Part shown: positions 9,767-19,003 of the stretch, one piece after another | How positions within the stretch are numbered: position 1 is the stretch's first letter | Layout: the number at the start of each line of letters is the position of its first letter | DNA from: Kineococcus sp. NBC_00420 | GTDB taxonomy: Bacteria; Actinomycetota; Actinomycetes; Actinomycetales; Kineococcaceae | Assembly: GCF_036021035.1 (NCBI RefSeq) | Contig: NZ_CP107930.1 | Span: 434,001 to 498,000, forward strand | Reading direction: 5' to 3' | Length of the DNA stretch: 64,000 nt | Notes under the pieces: generated by a model | Database searches by the model: none | Seen by the model: only the letters and a program-made list of their open reading frames with translations | Told to the model about the DNA's origin: nothing | Made by a program: the position numbers and the translations under genes

Positions 9767-10507
9767 ATGTCCCCCCATACCGTCCGCGTTGCCGCCGGTG
9801 AGCTTCGTGTGCCGCTGTCTCGAGCGCAGCTGCTGGCCCTGGTCGACGACGCGGATGCTGTCGCTCACCTCGAGGCGTACTTCACCCAGCGCACCAGCAC
9901 CGGAGCACCGGCTTGGACCGGGGCCCGCTTCGAGGCCCTCGCCGGCGGTGGGGATCGCCCGGAGACCGCCGATCGCCTGCACGGTGACGACATCGTTGCC
10001 GTCACCTTGCTCAGTGTCAGCGTTCCCCGTGATGTCGTCCTGCCGCTGCTGGAGGGCGACCTCGGTAAGCAGATCGCGCTGCTGCTGGCGAGGGTGCCGC
10101 GCCAGGCCGCCATCACCGATTCCGACGCGGCCGCGCACCTGGGGGAAGGTCAGGCGCTGTGGCAGGCGTGGGATTTGCTGAACGCTCAGCGCGGAATCAA
10201 GTGGGTCACGGCCAGCAAGCTGCTGGCGCGTAAGCGCCCCGCACTGGTGCCGGTCTACGACCGCGTGGTGCGCTGCGCCTTCGGCCACCCTGCGCACCCG
10301 TGGGAGTGGCTGGTCGTCCACTTCGCCGACCACGACGCCGATCTGGCGGGGCGGCTGGCGGCGGTGCGCGAGCAAGCCGGCGTGGACGCTGGAGTCAGCG
10401 TGCTGCGTGTCCTGGACGTCATCGTGTGGATGCGCCATCACCCTGAGCACCTTGCCACCGGGTGCCCCGGCGTGCCGACCTCGGTGCGCGGCCTTGAGCG
10501 TTCCTGA
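9767..10507 (+). CDS. DUF6308-like protein
   Basis: A 246-residue soluble protein. The features I recall for actinobacterial DUF6308 proteins are present: the F-E-x-L-A-GGGDRPE segment, DDIVAVTLLSV, and a C-terminal block (GIKWVTASKLLARKRPALVP, then VYDRVVR) with a helix-hairpin-helix-like look. Function of the family is unknown. I chose the ATG at 9767 because it has an upstream AGGG at good spacing; the frame stays open upstream to 9527, but that extension is Arg/Pro-rich and not protein-like. It stands alone with no co-directional partner. Confidence 0.7.
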   Translation: MSPHTVRVAAGELRVPLSRAQLLALVDDADAVAHLEAYFTQRTSTGAPAWTGARFEALAGGGDRPETADRLHGDDIVAVTLLSVSVPRDVVLPLLEGDLGKQIALLLARVPRQAAITDSDAAAHLGEGQALWQAWDLLNAQRGIKWVTASKLLARKRPALVPVYDRVVRCAFGHPAHPWEWLVVHFADHDADLAGRLAAVREQAGVDAGVSVLRVLDVIVWMRHHPEHLATGCPGVPTSVRGLERS

Positions 10508-10549
10508 TCGTGGGTGCCGGCAGGAGGTCACGGTCGTCAGGGGCGTACC

Positions 10550-10817
10550 AGTGCTTCACCCGCTGCTTCGCACTGCTATTCCATCTCGTACAGGGCAGAT
10601 CGCCGTCGCTGGCCAGTGGGGTCCACTTCTCGCGCAGGCGGTCCTGCAGTGCGCTGCGCACGGTGTTCCGATCGAAGGCCAGTCAGCGGTACAGGACGGG
10701 GTAGGGGTACGGGTCGTCCCAATCGCAGTGTTCGCCGATCACGTCATCCAGGGCACGCCGGCGGCTGGAGTTCGGGCCTGGTGCCCAAGCGCCGGCCCTC
10801 CCTGGCTGGCTGCTGCT
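10550..10817 (-). pseudogene. Possible degraded coding remnant (unknown family)
   Basis: One minus-strand frame reads through plausible protein sequence on both sides of a single in-frame TGA at about 10687: upstream RALDDVIGEHCDWDDPYPYP, then downstream LAFDRNTVRSALQDRLREKW. The composition is less Arg-biased than the shadows around it. It may be a decayed small gene between 9767-10507 and 10929-11318. I do not recognise a family, and this could be chance. Confidence 0.25.
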
Positions 10818-10928
10818 AGTCACTCAAGCCGCGCACCAGCGGGGTCGACGTCCTCATCACCACCCATCCAGCTGTCCATCCGGTCATTGTCTCGGCTGTC
10901 TGCCGGGCCCTTCATGAAGGAGCCGCCC

Positions 10929-11318
10929 ATGAGCGTCATGTCCCGCAGTGACGTGCGCAGCGCTGTGGTGATGAGCGAACTGCAGGGCCAGCGTCCCCGC
11001 CGACGAGACCTGACCAGGCTGAGTCAGCTCCTGGCGACGGAGGAGCGGGTGCAGCGACTGGGCGTTGGCGTGGTCGGGGTCGGACTGGGACGCGGGCGGG
11101 GACTGCTGGTCATCACTGACCATCGCGTCCTGCTCATCCGGCAGGGGTGGATCTTCCAGACGCTGGAGGTGATGGACAGGTCCAAGATCACCAGTGCGCA
11201 GTGGAACGGCAGTGTGCTGACCGGCACTTTGCTCATCAACGCTTCCGGACGGGTGCTGACGATTCCCGGCGTGTTGGCTGGCAACGGCCAACAGCTGACT
11301 TCCTACCTGTGCAGGTAG
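10929..11318 (+). CDS. Small PH-like (YokE/bPH-type) domain protein
   Basis: A 129-residue protein. After a basic N-terminal helix (RRRDLTRLSQLLATEERV) comes a compact beta-rich segment (GLLVITDHRVLLIR, MDRSKITSAQWNG, LTGTLLINASGRVLTIPG) matching the pattern of bacterial pleckstrin-homology-like domains. These often act as small scaffolds or membrane-associated sensors; no catalytic residues are expected. The start at 10929 is preceded by GAAGGAG with a 6-base spacer, which decides it over longer upstream frames. No operon partner. Confidence 0.65.
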   Translation: MSVMSRSDVRSAVVMSELQGQRPRRRDLTRLSQLLATEERVQRLGVGVVGVGLGRGRGLLVITDHRVLLIRQGWIFQTLEVMDRSKITSAQWNGSVLTGTLLINASGRVLTIPGVLAGNGQQLTSYLCR

Positions 11319-11497
11319 GCTCATGCCCTTGGCCAGCGCGAGGTAGGTCCTTGATCCAATCAGGCGTCGTGACATTGCCCTTCAGCCCGCCGGCTCGGGA
11401 GACCCAGGTATTAGGCGCCCCGCAGCGTCAGCCCGCCCTGTCCTCACCGGGGTTTGGACACGGCAGCTGTTGCCAATCCGTGCGACAGACCCGCCGG

Positions 11498-12559
11498 TCA
11501 GGGCATGTACAGCTGCGTCAGGCGGGTGACCTGACCGCCGTGGGTCTCGATCTCCCAGTACGGAGATGACACAGCCCCGCCAGGGACGTTCTCGGAAGCC
11601 AGCTGCGCCGGGTCCACCGGGCGCAGCACGAGATCCTCATCAAAGGCCTGGACATCGACCGGCGATGCGAGCGGCGCGGCCCGCAGCATGGGGTTGTCGT
11701 TGCGGATGAAAACGTCTTCGCACATGCCGGCTGCCTGCGCGTCGGGATCCTGCGCCGCGCACGCCTGCTGAGCCTGCTCACCTTCCAAATAGTCGATGAC
11801 GTCGACCACGACGCCACCGGGCCCAGTACCCCCCGCCCCGCTGGTGCTCGTCCCGCGCACGATGCCGTAGGAGACCCCTTCGGCCAGCGCCTCCCGCGAC
11901 AGCTGCACCGCCGGCGCCTGCCCAGACCCATCCCCCGACGCCGGGTCCACCTCGTTCACGATGGAGATGTTCTCCACCGGCTCAAAACGGTCTTTGGACC
12001 ACTGGTACTTCAGCTGCGCCCAGTGCCCAGCGCAGCAGTTGGCATCGCTCTCCCCCACGTAAGGCCCGGCGATGGTCACCTCGCGTTGTCCGGGGACCAA
12101 GGCGGCGTCGCGGAAGTGCAGGTCGTTGCTGACCAGGACCGGGCGGGGCTCGCCCGCGGTGGTGTCCCAGACGGTGAAGACCTGCGGCCAGGAGCTGGTC
12201 CACGCCGGGCACTGCACCACCGCGATGGTCTCCGGCGCGCCGTCGCCGGTGACGTCGGCCTCGGAGAGCGCGGGCTGCACCTCATCCCAGCCTTGGCCGC
12301 CGCCGGTCCTGTCTACCCACTCATCGCGCGGTGTGCAGTTGGCGACCGAGAAGGTCAGCGCCTTCCAGTCGACGGGCGCCCTCGACGTGTCGGCTGCCGC
12401 GTCGAGTGAGGCGATCGAGGAGGAGTTGTCCGTTGATGACCCTGAAGGTGACCCCGCCGATGGCGCCTCCTGCTGCCCAGCACCGCCATTCCCGGCGCTG
12501 CAGCCAACGAGGACGAAAGTGAGCGCTGCTGCGCCCGCGGCGGGAAGACTCCATCGCAT
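11498..12559 (-). CDS. Secreted lipoprotein with VCBS/FG-GAP-like segment
   Basis: A 353-residue protein with an N-terminal lipoprotein signal (MRWSLPAAG...FVLVGC, lipobox LVGC), so it should be lipid-anchored outside the membrane. A Ser/Gly linker follows. A segment with an Asp-rich DVTGDGAPE motif resembles FG-GAP/VCBS calcium loops, and the C-terminal part contains several Cys residues. I started it at the ATG at 12559, which gives a proper lipoprotein signal; the frame is open to 12700 but that extension is Arg-rich. Function is unknown. Confidence 0.7.
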   Translation of the reverse strand: MRWSLPAAGAAALTFVLVGCSAGNGGAGQQEAPSAGSPSGSSTDNSSSIASLDAAADTSRAPVDWKALTFSVANCTPRDEWVDRTGGGQGWDEVQPALSEADVTGDGAPETIAVVQCPAWTSSWPQVFTVWDTTAGEPRPVLVSNDLHFRDAALVPGQREVTIAGPYVGESDANCCAGHWAQLKYQWSKDRFEPVENISIVNEVDPASGDGSGQAPAVQLSREALAEGVSYGIVRGTSTSGAGGTGPGGVVVDVIDYLEGEQAQQACAAQDPDAQAAGMCEDVFIRNDNPMLRAAPLASPVDVQAFDEDLVLRPVDPAQLASENVPGGAVSSPYWEIETHGGQVTRLTQLYMP

Positions 12560-13279
12560 GATCACGTAACGGGAGGCTAGTGCCCCCAGACGCCGGCGCG
12601 GGGTGACGCGCACACGGGGCGACACCCGCGCGATCGCGGCGGGGCTGTACCGCGCCCGCTGACCACCATTCGCGAGCGCCCGGCTTTCGCTCTGCTCCAC
12701 TCATCCAGCGCCCGTCTCCCTCTCGGAGGCGGGCGCTGCTGCGTTTCCCATCACGACGGCCTGAGCCTTTGCGAGGTCGCACCCACCCCGAGCACCGAGC
12801 CCATCCGCCAGGCCCATCCGCCAGGCCCATCAGCCGAGGAGCAGGCGGTCGGCAGCCCTGTCTTCGCCGTAGAAAGGTCATGGCCCTTCTTCCCCGTGGC
12901 TCAGCCCGGTCTCAGCCCTGCCCATCGACACCGTCGATCCGTCACCGCGGGTTCGAGCAGCCCAGGACGGCAACTCGATGGGGTCGACGACGACGACTTC
13001 CTCGCGAGTCCGCATGCGGTCGCCTCCCCCGGTCTGCCCCCTCGCCGTCTCAGCGCGCCGCGACCTGGAGGACCTGATCCGCGCGCAGGGCGCGACGCAA
13101 ACCCACCGGCTGCTGCACGGTCCGCCCTGACTCCTTCGGGAGTGCGCTGGGCGACCGCTTCATCACCATCCCCAGCGCTCGGCGGGACCGGTCTTCCGTT
13201 TCCGGTGCCCACCGCACGACGCATGACCTGACCGGCCACTCCGCCGGCGAGACCACCTGACCCACGAAGGGCCCGCCTC
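12560..13279. other. Gene-free stretch
   Basis: No ORF here looks protein-coding; frames are Arg/Pro-rich. The only clear structure is the long hairpin at 12706-12738. The stretch separates a minus-strand lipoprotein gene from a plus-strand membrane protein gene, so it should hold divergent promoters, which I cannot pinpoint. Confidence 0.4.
12706..12738 (+). terminator. Long hairpin, likely intrinsic terminator
   Basis: A 14-bp stem with one mismatch (CAGCGCCCGTCTCC pairing with GGAGGCGGGCGCTG) encloses a 5-base loop and is followed by a short T run (CTGCGTTT). No obvious gene ends just upstream on the plus strand, so what it terminates is unclear. Confidence 0.5.
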
Positions 13280-13819
13280 ATGCACCTCCTGACCCACCCT
13301 GCAGCGCTCACCCTCTACACCGTCGTCGGGGCCATCGCCTTCGCCGTCGTCGCCGCGGCCTTCCTGCGCCGGGACCAGCCCGGTCCCACCAGTACCCCGG
13401 GCGCAGCCGCCAGTCCCACCCGGGGTGCGAACCCGACCGTGAAGCTGGTCGTGCAGTTCCTGGCGCTGTCCACGCTGCCGGTCATGGTGGTGGGCCTGGT
13501 CCTGGTGTCCTGGGGAGTGTTCAGCGGGGCCCTCCCCTTGCCCGACGCCCTGGCCTGGTTGGACGGCTTCGCCCGCACCGGATGGGAGGGCATCGCCGGG
13601 GTGGTCGAGCACCTGGCGCACCTGGTGTGTGAGGGTGGCGGCAGGACGCTCGTCCAGCAGCCACCTCCGGCCCTACCGCCCCGCTGCTGTACCCCGGGCC
13701 CACCACCCGGGGACAGCGCGGTAGGTGCACGCAACAGGTGTACGCCCGCCAGGAACCCGCCCGCTCAGAACACCGTGACGTTGTCCTGCACGATGTCCGG
13801 CGACACCCCGTCCAGGTAA
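13280..13819 (+). CDS. Small membrane protein with two helices
   Basis: A 179-residue protein. An N-terminal membrane helix (LYTVVGAIAFAVVAAAFL) and a second one (FLALSTLPVMVVGLVLVSWG) are followed by an amphipathic stretch (WLDGFARTGWEGIAGVVEHL). The layout parallels the small protein at 21140-21466, suggesting distant paralogy. The last 50 residues are Pro/Arg-rich, and the 3' end runs into the antisense pseudogene at 13765, so the true C-terminus may have been lost. Function unknown. Confidence 0.55.
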   Translation: MHLLTHPAALTLYTVVGAIAFAVVAAAFLRRDQPGPTSTPGAAASPTRGANPTVKLVVQFLALSTLPVMVVGLVLVSWGVFSGALPLPDALAWLDGFARTGWEGIAGVVEHLAHLVCEGGGRTLVQQPPPALPPRCCTPGPPPGDSAVGARNRCTPARNPPAQNTVTLSCTMSGDTPSR

Positions 13820-14490
13820 ATTCGGCTGGCGATCTCCCCCGTGAGCCACCCCAGCGGGTCGTTGCCTTCCCCCTTGGCCCGGGTCAGTACCGAGGACACC
13901 GCATACCCGCCGCGAGCGCCGACCTCCACGACGCGCCCGTCGGCCAAGGTCATGTTGAAGCGGACGTTGCGTCGCCCGCCGCGTTGCCCGCGGGCGGCGG
14001 CGCGCAGGCGGTCCATCAGTCGCTCTCGGGCGGCTTCGCGGTCCTTGCCGTTGGAGCGGGGGGCGGTGATGCTGTGCTGGCGCACCCTGCCGAGCAGGTA
14101 GGTCATCTCCTCGTTGAAGCCTCCACGTCGCCCGCCGGCAGCGGGAGCGCCACCAGAGGTGCCCGGCGCGGCAGGACCTGCGGGCCCAGCCGGTCGGCGC
14201 CTACCCGTTCCCACCGCAACCTCACCAGCTCCTCCGGAGGGCGGGTGCGTTCAGCAGTTCCCCGTCCCGCACGCACCGGCACCACCCGGCCCTGCGCGTC
14301 ACGACGACGTGCTGGGCGGGTCCGCGCCTGACCGGTATCGACCAGTTCCGCCAACGTCGTCATGTAGCTCGCGCCGCTGGACTCCCCCGCCACCACCTTG
14401 CGGACCATCCGCGGCGAGCAGCCCAGCGGCGGCCCGTGCTGGTGTTGTCGCACCTGATGAGCGAGCTGGCGCTGACGCGGAACCCACCTC
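13765..14490 (-). pseudogene. Frameshifted relative of the DNA-binding protein gene at 52318
   Basis: The 3' part (13765-14214) is in frame and encodes RVRQHSITAPRS, RGQRGGRRNVRFNMTLADGR and VEVGARGGYAVSSVLTR, clearly homologous to the C-terminal half of the 52318-53076 product (VRQHTVTAPRS, SQRGGRKNVRFRVTLQNG, VEVGAKGGYAVSKALAR). The N-terminal homologous part (SPRMVRKVVAGESSGASY, DTGQARTRPARRR) lies further upstream but in another frame, so at least one frameshift separates the halves near 14200-14290. The first helix-turn-helix is eroded. It appears to be a dead paralogous copy. Confidence 0.8.
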
Positions 14491-15232
14491 ATCATCTTCG
14501 TCCGGGACCAGCTGCTGACCGACGAGCCGCTGCAGTCGTTCAGGGACTGGAGCCGTCCCGCGCGGTGGACTGATCCGCTCCCGCACCGTCGAACAGCTCG
14601 ACTTGCTGCCCCAGGCTGTTCGGAGACGAATCGGCCCACCAGTTCGGGTGCCCATGAGGGTGGGCAGACGGGACGTCCACCAAGCCGCCGGCGGCGCCCA
14701 CTGTCTACCCCTAGCACGGCACCTAGTGCCAAGGGTCTGCCCCGATTTCGGTTGACTCCGTGACGTACCCCACCTCTGGGTACTTCAGACCCTGTGAAGA
14801 TCGAGTCCTTCCTGAAAGGCTTTGATCATGCCCAGATTGTTCCTCGCCGAGTTCCGAGCCAGGGCCGTGGCTACGGTTCAGGCCGGCGAGCCCGTGACGA
14901 CCGAAGCCGTCGAGCTCGGCATCAGCGCGGACGCGCAGCACGAGTGGCCAAGCCCCGCGGCGTTCGGTATCCCGGTCAGAGGACCGGGAGTAGGCCCGCT
15001 CCCGTCGCCAGTGAGGCTCATGACTCGCCGATGGCCGTCATCGACACCTTCGACGACCCGATGCAGGCCTGGACGCGACATCACGCGACGAACGTCGTGC
15101 GCCGCCTTCCTGGATTTGACTTCCCGCTCCCAGCTCGACGGAGCGAATTGGGTCGGGTACGGCGTGTAACGAGTGGACGCGGACACGAGGTTTGTCCCAC
15201 CCGTACGTCATCAACGCCTCTAGCCTCCCGTC
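14491..15232. other. Decayed intergenic DNA with an IS3 OrfA-like fragment
   Basis: No intact gene is visible. It contains the fragment described at 14828-14950. The remaining sequence before the helicase gene shows no further recognisable coding or repeat signal. Confidence 0.4.
14828..14950 (+). pseudogene. Fragment resembling IS3 OrfA or a related HTH protein
   Basis: About 40 residues (MPRLFLAEFRARAVATVQAG, then a TTEAVELGISADAQHEW-like segment) match the start of IS3-family OrfA helix-turn-helix proteins, with the typical F-R-A-R-A-V block and a recognition-helix-like stretch. Homology stops afterwards. It looks like an IS remnant; the similarity is judged by eye. Confidence 0.4.
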
Positions 15233-18200
15233 ATGACAAGGCCTGACGCCGCCAAGCGCGACCAGCCAGCCGGGACCCGCCCATCGCCGCAGCAGGTCGA
15301 CATCGTGCGTTACTGGCGCCTACTGGAGCTCTTCAGCCCCCAGCAGGTGGACAAGGTCGACCCGGCTAACACTGAGCGTCCCATCATCGACTACGCCCCC
15401 GGCCGCCCCCTGCCCTGGGACACCCTGGTCCCACCACGCCAAGCATCGGATGGGCAGGCACGGCAGAGTGGGCGCGCCAAGAAGAAGGTGTGGCAGCACA
15501 CGGTCTACCTCGGCGTCTACGACATCGAATCCATCTACGAGCACCTGCATGCCATCTTCCCTCGCGATGAGGACGCCTACGACGAACGTCCCCCCGGTGC
15601 GAGCGCATGCGCGGTGATCCTGGTCGATGCTGACGGTTGCATGATCGAGGACAGCGCGGTGCTCTCCTCCGCGCTTTGGGGAATCGGGCGTAGCGTCAGG
15701 CCGGGGGTGAGCCACCCCGGGTGGAGCACCGGCTTGGAAGAGGCACAGGAGCAGTTCGCCGTAGCGCTGGCTGAACGACTGGCCCCATCACACGCCCCCG
15801 GAAGCAGTACCGGTGCGGCGAGTACGCCTGAGTCAGCTGCTAGGCCGGCGAACGGCGCCGATGACCAGAGCAATGATGGTCACAGCGCTGATGGCCACAG
15901 CGCGGCGGGGATTGGGTCTGTCGAGCCCAAGACCCGCATTAACGCCAATGTGCTCGAAGATCTTCTACGGCTCGCACATCAGGCCGCCGGCATCACGGGT
16001 ATCGCGGGCACTGACAGTACCGGCGGCGCCGGGAGTGCCGAAGGCGCTGGCGGTACCGGCGACGCTAGGAACTTCGCGGGTATCGCCACCTCCCGGGTGC
16101 GCATCGCCAGCACGCTGGTGAATGCCGACGCCCGCAACGACTCCGAGGCAAAGCCGGACTTCCTCAACAGTTTCCTGCTCCAGGACCTCGCCACCGTGGC
16201 GGACTCCCCGTGGGGGCCAGCACTGCAGGAGTACCTCACCTCCGCCACTGACGTGCCCGTAGCCCGGCGCATCGATGTGCAGGCCAGTCCCGAGGCCGTC
16301 ATCGCCGGCACACGCATCGAGCAGCTGCCGCCAGGACGCTGGCTCTCCCCTCCTGACATGCATCTCTCCAGCAGCCAACAGTTCGCGGTCAACGAGGCGT
16401 TCGCCTCCCTGGGAAGCTCCTGCCACGTACTCGGCGTGAACGGGCCTCCCGGGACAGGGAAGACGACGATGCTGCGCGACGTCTTAGCAGGCAACGTGGT
16501 GCAGCGCGCGGGAGTCCTCGCCGGCTTCGACTCACCCTCTCAAGCTTTCACCAGCACGACGCACCGGTGGAAGGCCGGCGATTACACCCGCCAGGTGCGG
16601 GGTCTGCGGCCGGAGGTGACCGGCTTCGAGATGCTGCTGGCCTCTTCCAACAACGGCGCAGTGCAGAACGTCTCCGACGAGCTTCCTCAACGCAAGACGG
16701 TTCACGACCCTGACGGGGTTGCGGACTACTTCGCTGACCTCGCCTCTGAGATTGAGTACCGCCAGCGCAGCACAGCGGAGGAGAAGAGGAAGCCACGGAC
16801 CGCGGCTTGGGGCCTGATCGCAGCGCGGTTGGGCAACAGCACGAACCGAGGCAACTTCTACTCCGCGTTCTGGTTCGGCGCAGGCACCCAAAGCACCACA
16901 GCCCCACGCACCTCATCCTCTAGGACCCCCTCCGCGACTCCTCCCAAGAACGCGGCGCCGCGCTCAGCGCCCTCCAGCGTTCTTGGCTTGCAGCAGCTAC
17001 TGAAGGATTGGGAAGCAGACCCTGCGACTCGGCCATCCTGGCAGGAAGCGCGGGCCTCCTTCACCCAAGCACGCGCACGCGTAGCCGTCCTCACCGCTGA
17101 GCGCCAACAGGCTCAGAGCCGCTGTGACCTACTGACCCAAGCCGCCAGTGAGCTGGCAGCGGTACGCACACACCTAGAAGAAGCCGATGCTGGCATCCTC
17201 AGGCACAGCGAGAGCAGCCAAAGCGCCGCGACGACATCCGCGCGGCTCGCCTCGGCTGTGCAAGCCCCCGCCACACGTCACCAGCGCCACCTGGCGAGCG
17301 AACCAAGCGGGTGGGAGAAGCTCGTCGACCGCTCCGCCACCCGCGCCTGGCGCCAAACGCTCAGCGCCCTCGAGCAGGAGCTCAATGCCGCAGAGGCAGC
17401 AGCCACCAGCGCTCGCAATGAGCTCGAGCGAGCGCAGGAGGCCCTTACCGTGGCCCGCCAAGTGAGAGAGGCCGCCGCCGGCACGCACACTCGGCTGCAG
17501 CAGCAGATGCAGAAACTGCAGCACCAGGTGGAGCAGGACGCAGCCACGTGGGGTCAGGCTCATCCCAGTGGCGAATGGCTACAGAACTCCGAGCAGCGTG
17601 AGCTGCATGCGGCGTGGTTGGACCACGACCTCGATGAGGCGCGATCGCAGCTCTTCCTCACCGCCTTGCGGCTGCACCAGGCTTGGTGGGCCGCGGTGCC
17701 CAACATCCGCAAGGACCTGCAGGCCGCCTTGGACGTGATTACCGGGGCTGCCCCGCGCACCCTCACCTCAGAGGCGCGCCAGGCTGCGTGGCAGCTGTTC
17801 TTCCTCATGGTCCCCCTGGTTTCGACCACCTTTGCTTCAGTGGGACGAATGTTGCGTGGGCTGGGGCCGCACGCGCTGGGATGGTTGCTCATCGACGAGG
17901 CTGGTCAAGCCACCCCCCAGGCAGCGGTCGGGGCGATCTGGCGCGCGCAGCGCGTCCTGGCCGTTGGAGACCCGATGCAGCTGACTCCGGTGGTCACGGT
18001 GCCGCGCCAAGCGCAGGAAGACCTCGCCGCATCCTTCTCCGTCGCTGAGGAGTGGGTCCCTTCCACAACCTCAGTGCAGCAGGTGACTGACCGGCTCGGA
18101 CGCTACGGCACCATCCTCACCAACGGTCCGGAACCCCTGTGGGTCAGCGCTCCGCTGCGGGTGCACCGTCGGTGTGCGGAACCGATGTTCAGCATCTGCA

Positions 18201-18745
18201 ACGACATTGCGTATGAGGGGTTGATGGTCAGTGCCGTTACCGGACGCCATGATCCCGTCGCGCAGCTCCCGGCTAGCCACTGGCTGCACGTTGCGGCCAC
18301 CGACACCGGTACTCACCTGCAGAGGGCGCAAATCGAGAAGTTGCGGGCCCTTCTGGATGACTTGACGCAGCGGGGCGTGGCCATGTCTGAGGTCATCGCT
18401 GTCTCCCCGTTTCGAGCCGTTGCCACCGCACTCTCGAGGCTGCGTCGCGACTACCCAGGACTCGTGGCGGGGACGGTGCACACCGCGCAGGGCAAGGAAG
18501 CATCCGTGGTCTTCTTCGTCCTGGGGGGAGACCCGAAACGACCCGGCGCCAAGGCGTGGGCCGCGGCGACCCCCAACTTGGTCAACGTCGCCGTCAGTCG
18601 CGCCAAGCACCGCCTCTACGTCATTGGCGACCGCGAGGCGTGGCGTAGCTACCCCCACTTCGATCAACTGGACGAGGCACTCACCAAGCACAACAACGAC
18701 CAGACGAACGACCACGAAGGACAGGAGACAGACGAAACGGAGTGA
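15233..18745 (+). CDS. Large SF1 (Upf1-like) helicase/ATPase
   Basis: An 1170-residue protein. The N-terminal 380 residues include Ala/Gly/Ser-rich low-complexity linkers. Walker A is GPPGTGKTT at about 404, and a long Ala/Gln/Glu-rich probable coiled coil occupies about 600-780. Walker B with the DEAGQ box (LLIDEAGQATPQ) is at about 887, and GDPMQLTPVV is motif III-like. The C-terminal RecA domain carries GTVHTAQGKEASVVFF and NVAVSRAKHRLYVIGD (motifs V-VI, about 1080-1130). These mark a Superfamily-1B helicase that remodels nucleic acid with ATP. The coiled-coil insertion between motifs resembles large helicases seen in phage-defence islands. The AlbA_2 gene 258 bp downstream in the same direction is the likely partner. 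No clear ribosome site precedes the ATG. Confidence 0.8.
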   Translation: MTRPDAAKRDQPAGTRPSPQQVDIVRYWRLLELFSPQQVDKVDPANTERPIIDYAPGRPLPWDTLVPPRQASDGQARQSGRAKKKVWQHTVYLGVYDIESIYEHLHAIFPRDEDAYDERPPGASACAVILVDADGCMIEDSAVLSSALWGIGRSVRPGVSHPGWSTGLEEAQEQFAVALAERLAPSHAPGSSTGAASTPESAARPANGADDQSNDGHSADGHSAAGIGSVEPKTRINANVLEDLLRLAHQAAGITGIAGTDSTGGAGSAEGAGGTGDARNFAGIATSRVRIASTLVNADARNDSEAKPDFLNSFLLQDLATVADSPWGPALQEYLTSATDVPVARRIDVQASPEAVIAGTRIEQLPPGRWLSPPDMHLSSSQQFAVNEAFASLGSSCHVLGVNGPPGTGKTTMLRDVLAGNVVQRAGVLAGFDSPSQAFTSTTHRWKAGDYTRQVRGLRPEVTGFEMLLASSNNGAVQNVSDELPQRKTVHDPDGVADYFADLASEIEYRQRSTAEEKRKPRTAAWGLIAARLGNSTNRGNFYSAFWFGAGTQSTTAPRTSSSRTPSATPPKNAAPRSAPSSVLGLQQLLKDWEADPATRPSWQEARASFTQARARVAVLTAERQQAQSRCDLLTQAASELAAVRTHLEEADAGILRHSESSQSAATTSARLASAVQAPATRHQRHLASEPSGWEKLVDRSATRAWRQTLSALEQELNAAEAAATSARNELERAQEALTVARQVREAAAGTHTRLQQQMQKLQHQVEQDAATWGQAHPSGEWLQNSEQRELHAAWLDHDLDEARSQLFLTALRLHQAWWAAVPNIRKDLQAALDVITGAAPRTLTSEARQAAWQLFFLMVPLVSTTFASVGRMLRGLGPHALGWLLIDEAGQATPQAAVGAIWRAQRVLAVGDPMQLTPVVTVPRQAQEDLAASFSVAEEWVPSTTSVQQVTDRLGRYGTILTNGPEPLWVSAPLRVHRRCAEPMFSICNDIAYEGLMVSAVTGRHDPVAQLPASHWLHVAATDTGTHLQRAQIEKLRALLDDLTQRGVAMSEVIAVSPFRAVATALSRLRRDYPGLVAGTVHTAQGKEASVVFFVLGGDPKRPGAKAWAAATPNLVNVAVSRAKHRLYVIGDREAWRSYPHFDQLDEALTKHNNDQTNDHEGQETDETE

Positions 18746-19003
18746 CACCGAGGCGCTCCGACCTCGCCCCATTTCCCTCACCGGTGGCCACCGCAGGAAG
18801 AGGCGGCTTGCCCGCTAGCCCATGGGCCGCAGAGTCAGCCAGAGCTGGGACAGACCCGACCACTACCGAATTGACCACGATGACAGTGCTCGAGCACCCA
18901 CGGGCGGTCAGTTCGGCCGTCACCGCGTGCGATGCTTCAGCACCTCGCGCCACGGGGTCGAGCGTGGTGCCGACTCCCCCGGCCCGGTCCCGGGGCTGCA
19001 ACC

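Noticed and set aside
12769-13231. Several short plus-strand frames
   Set aside because: Arg/Pro-rich without start sites or motifs; typical noise of GC-rich intergenic DNA.
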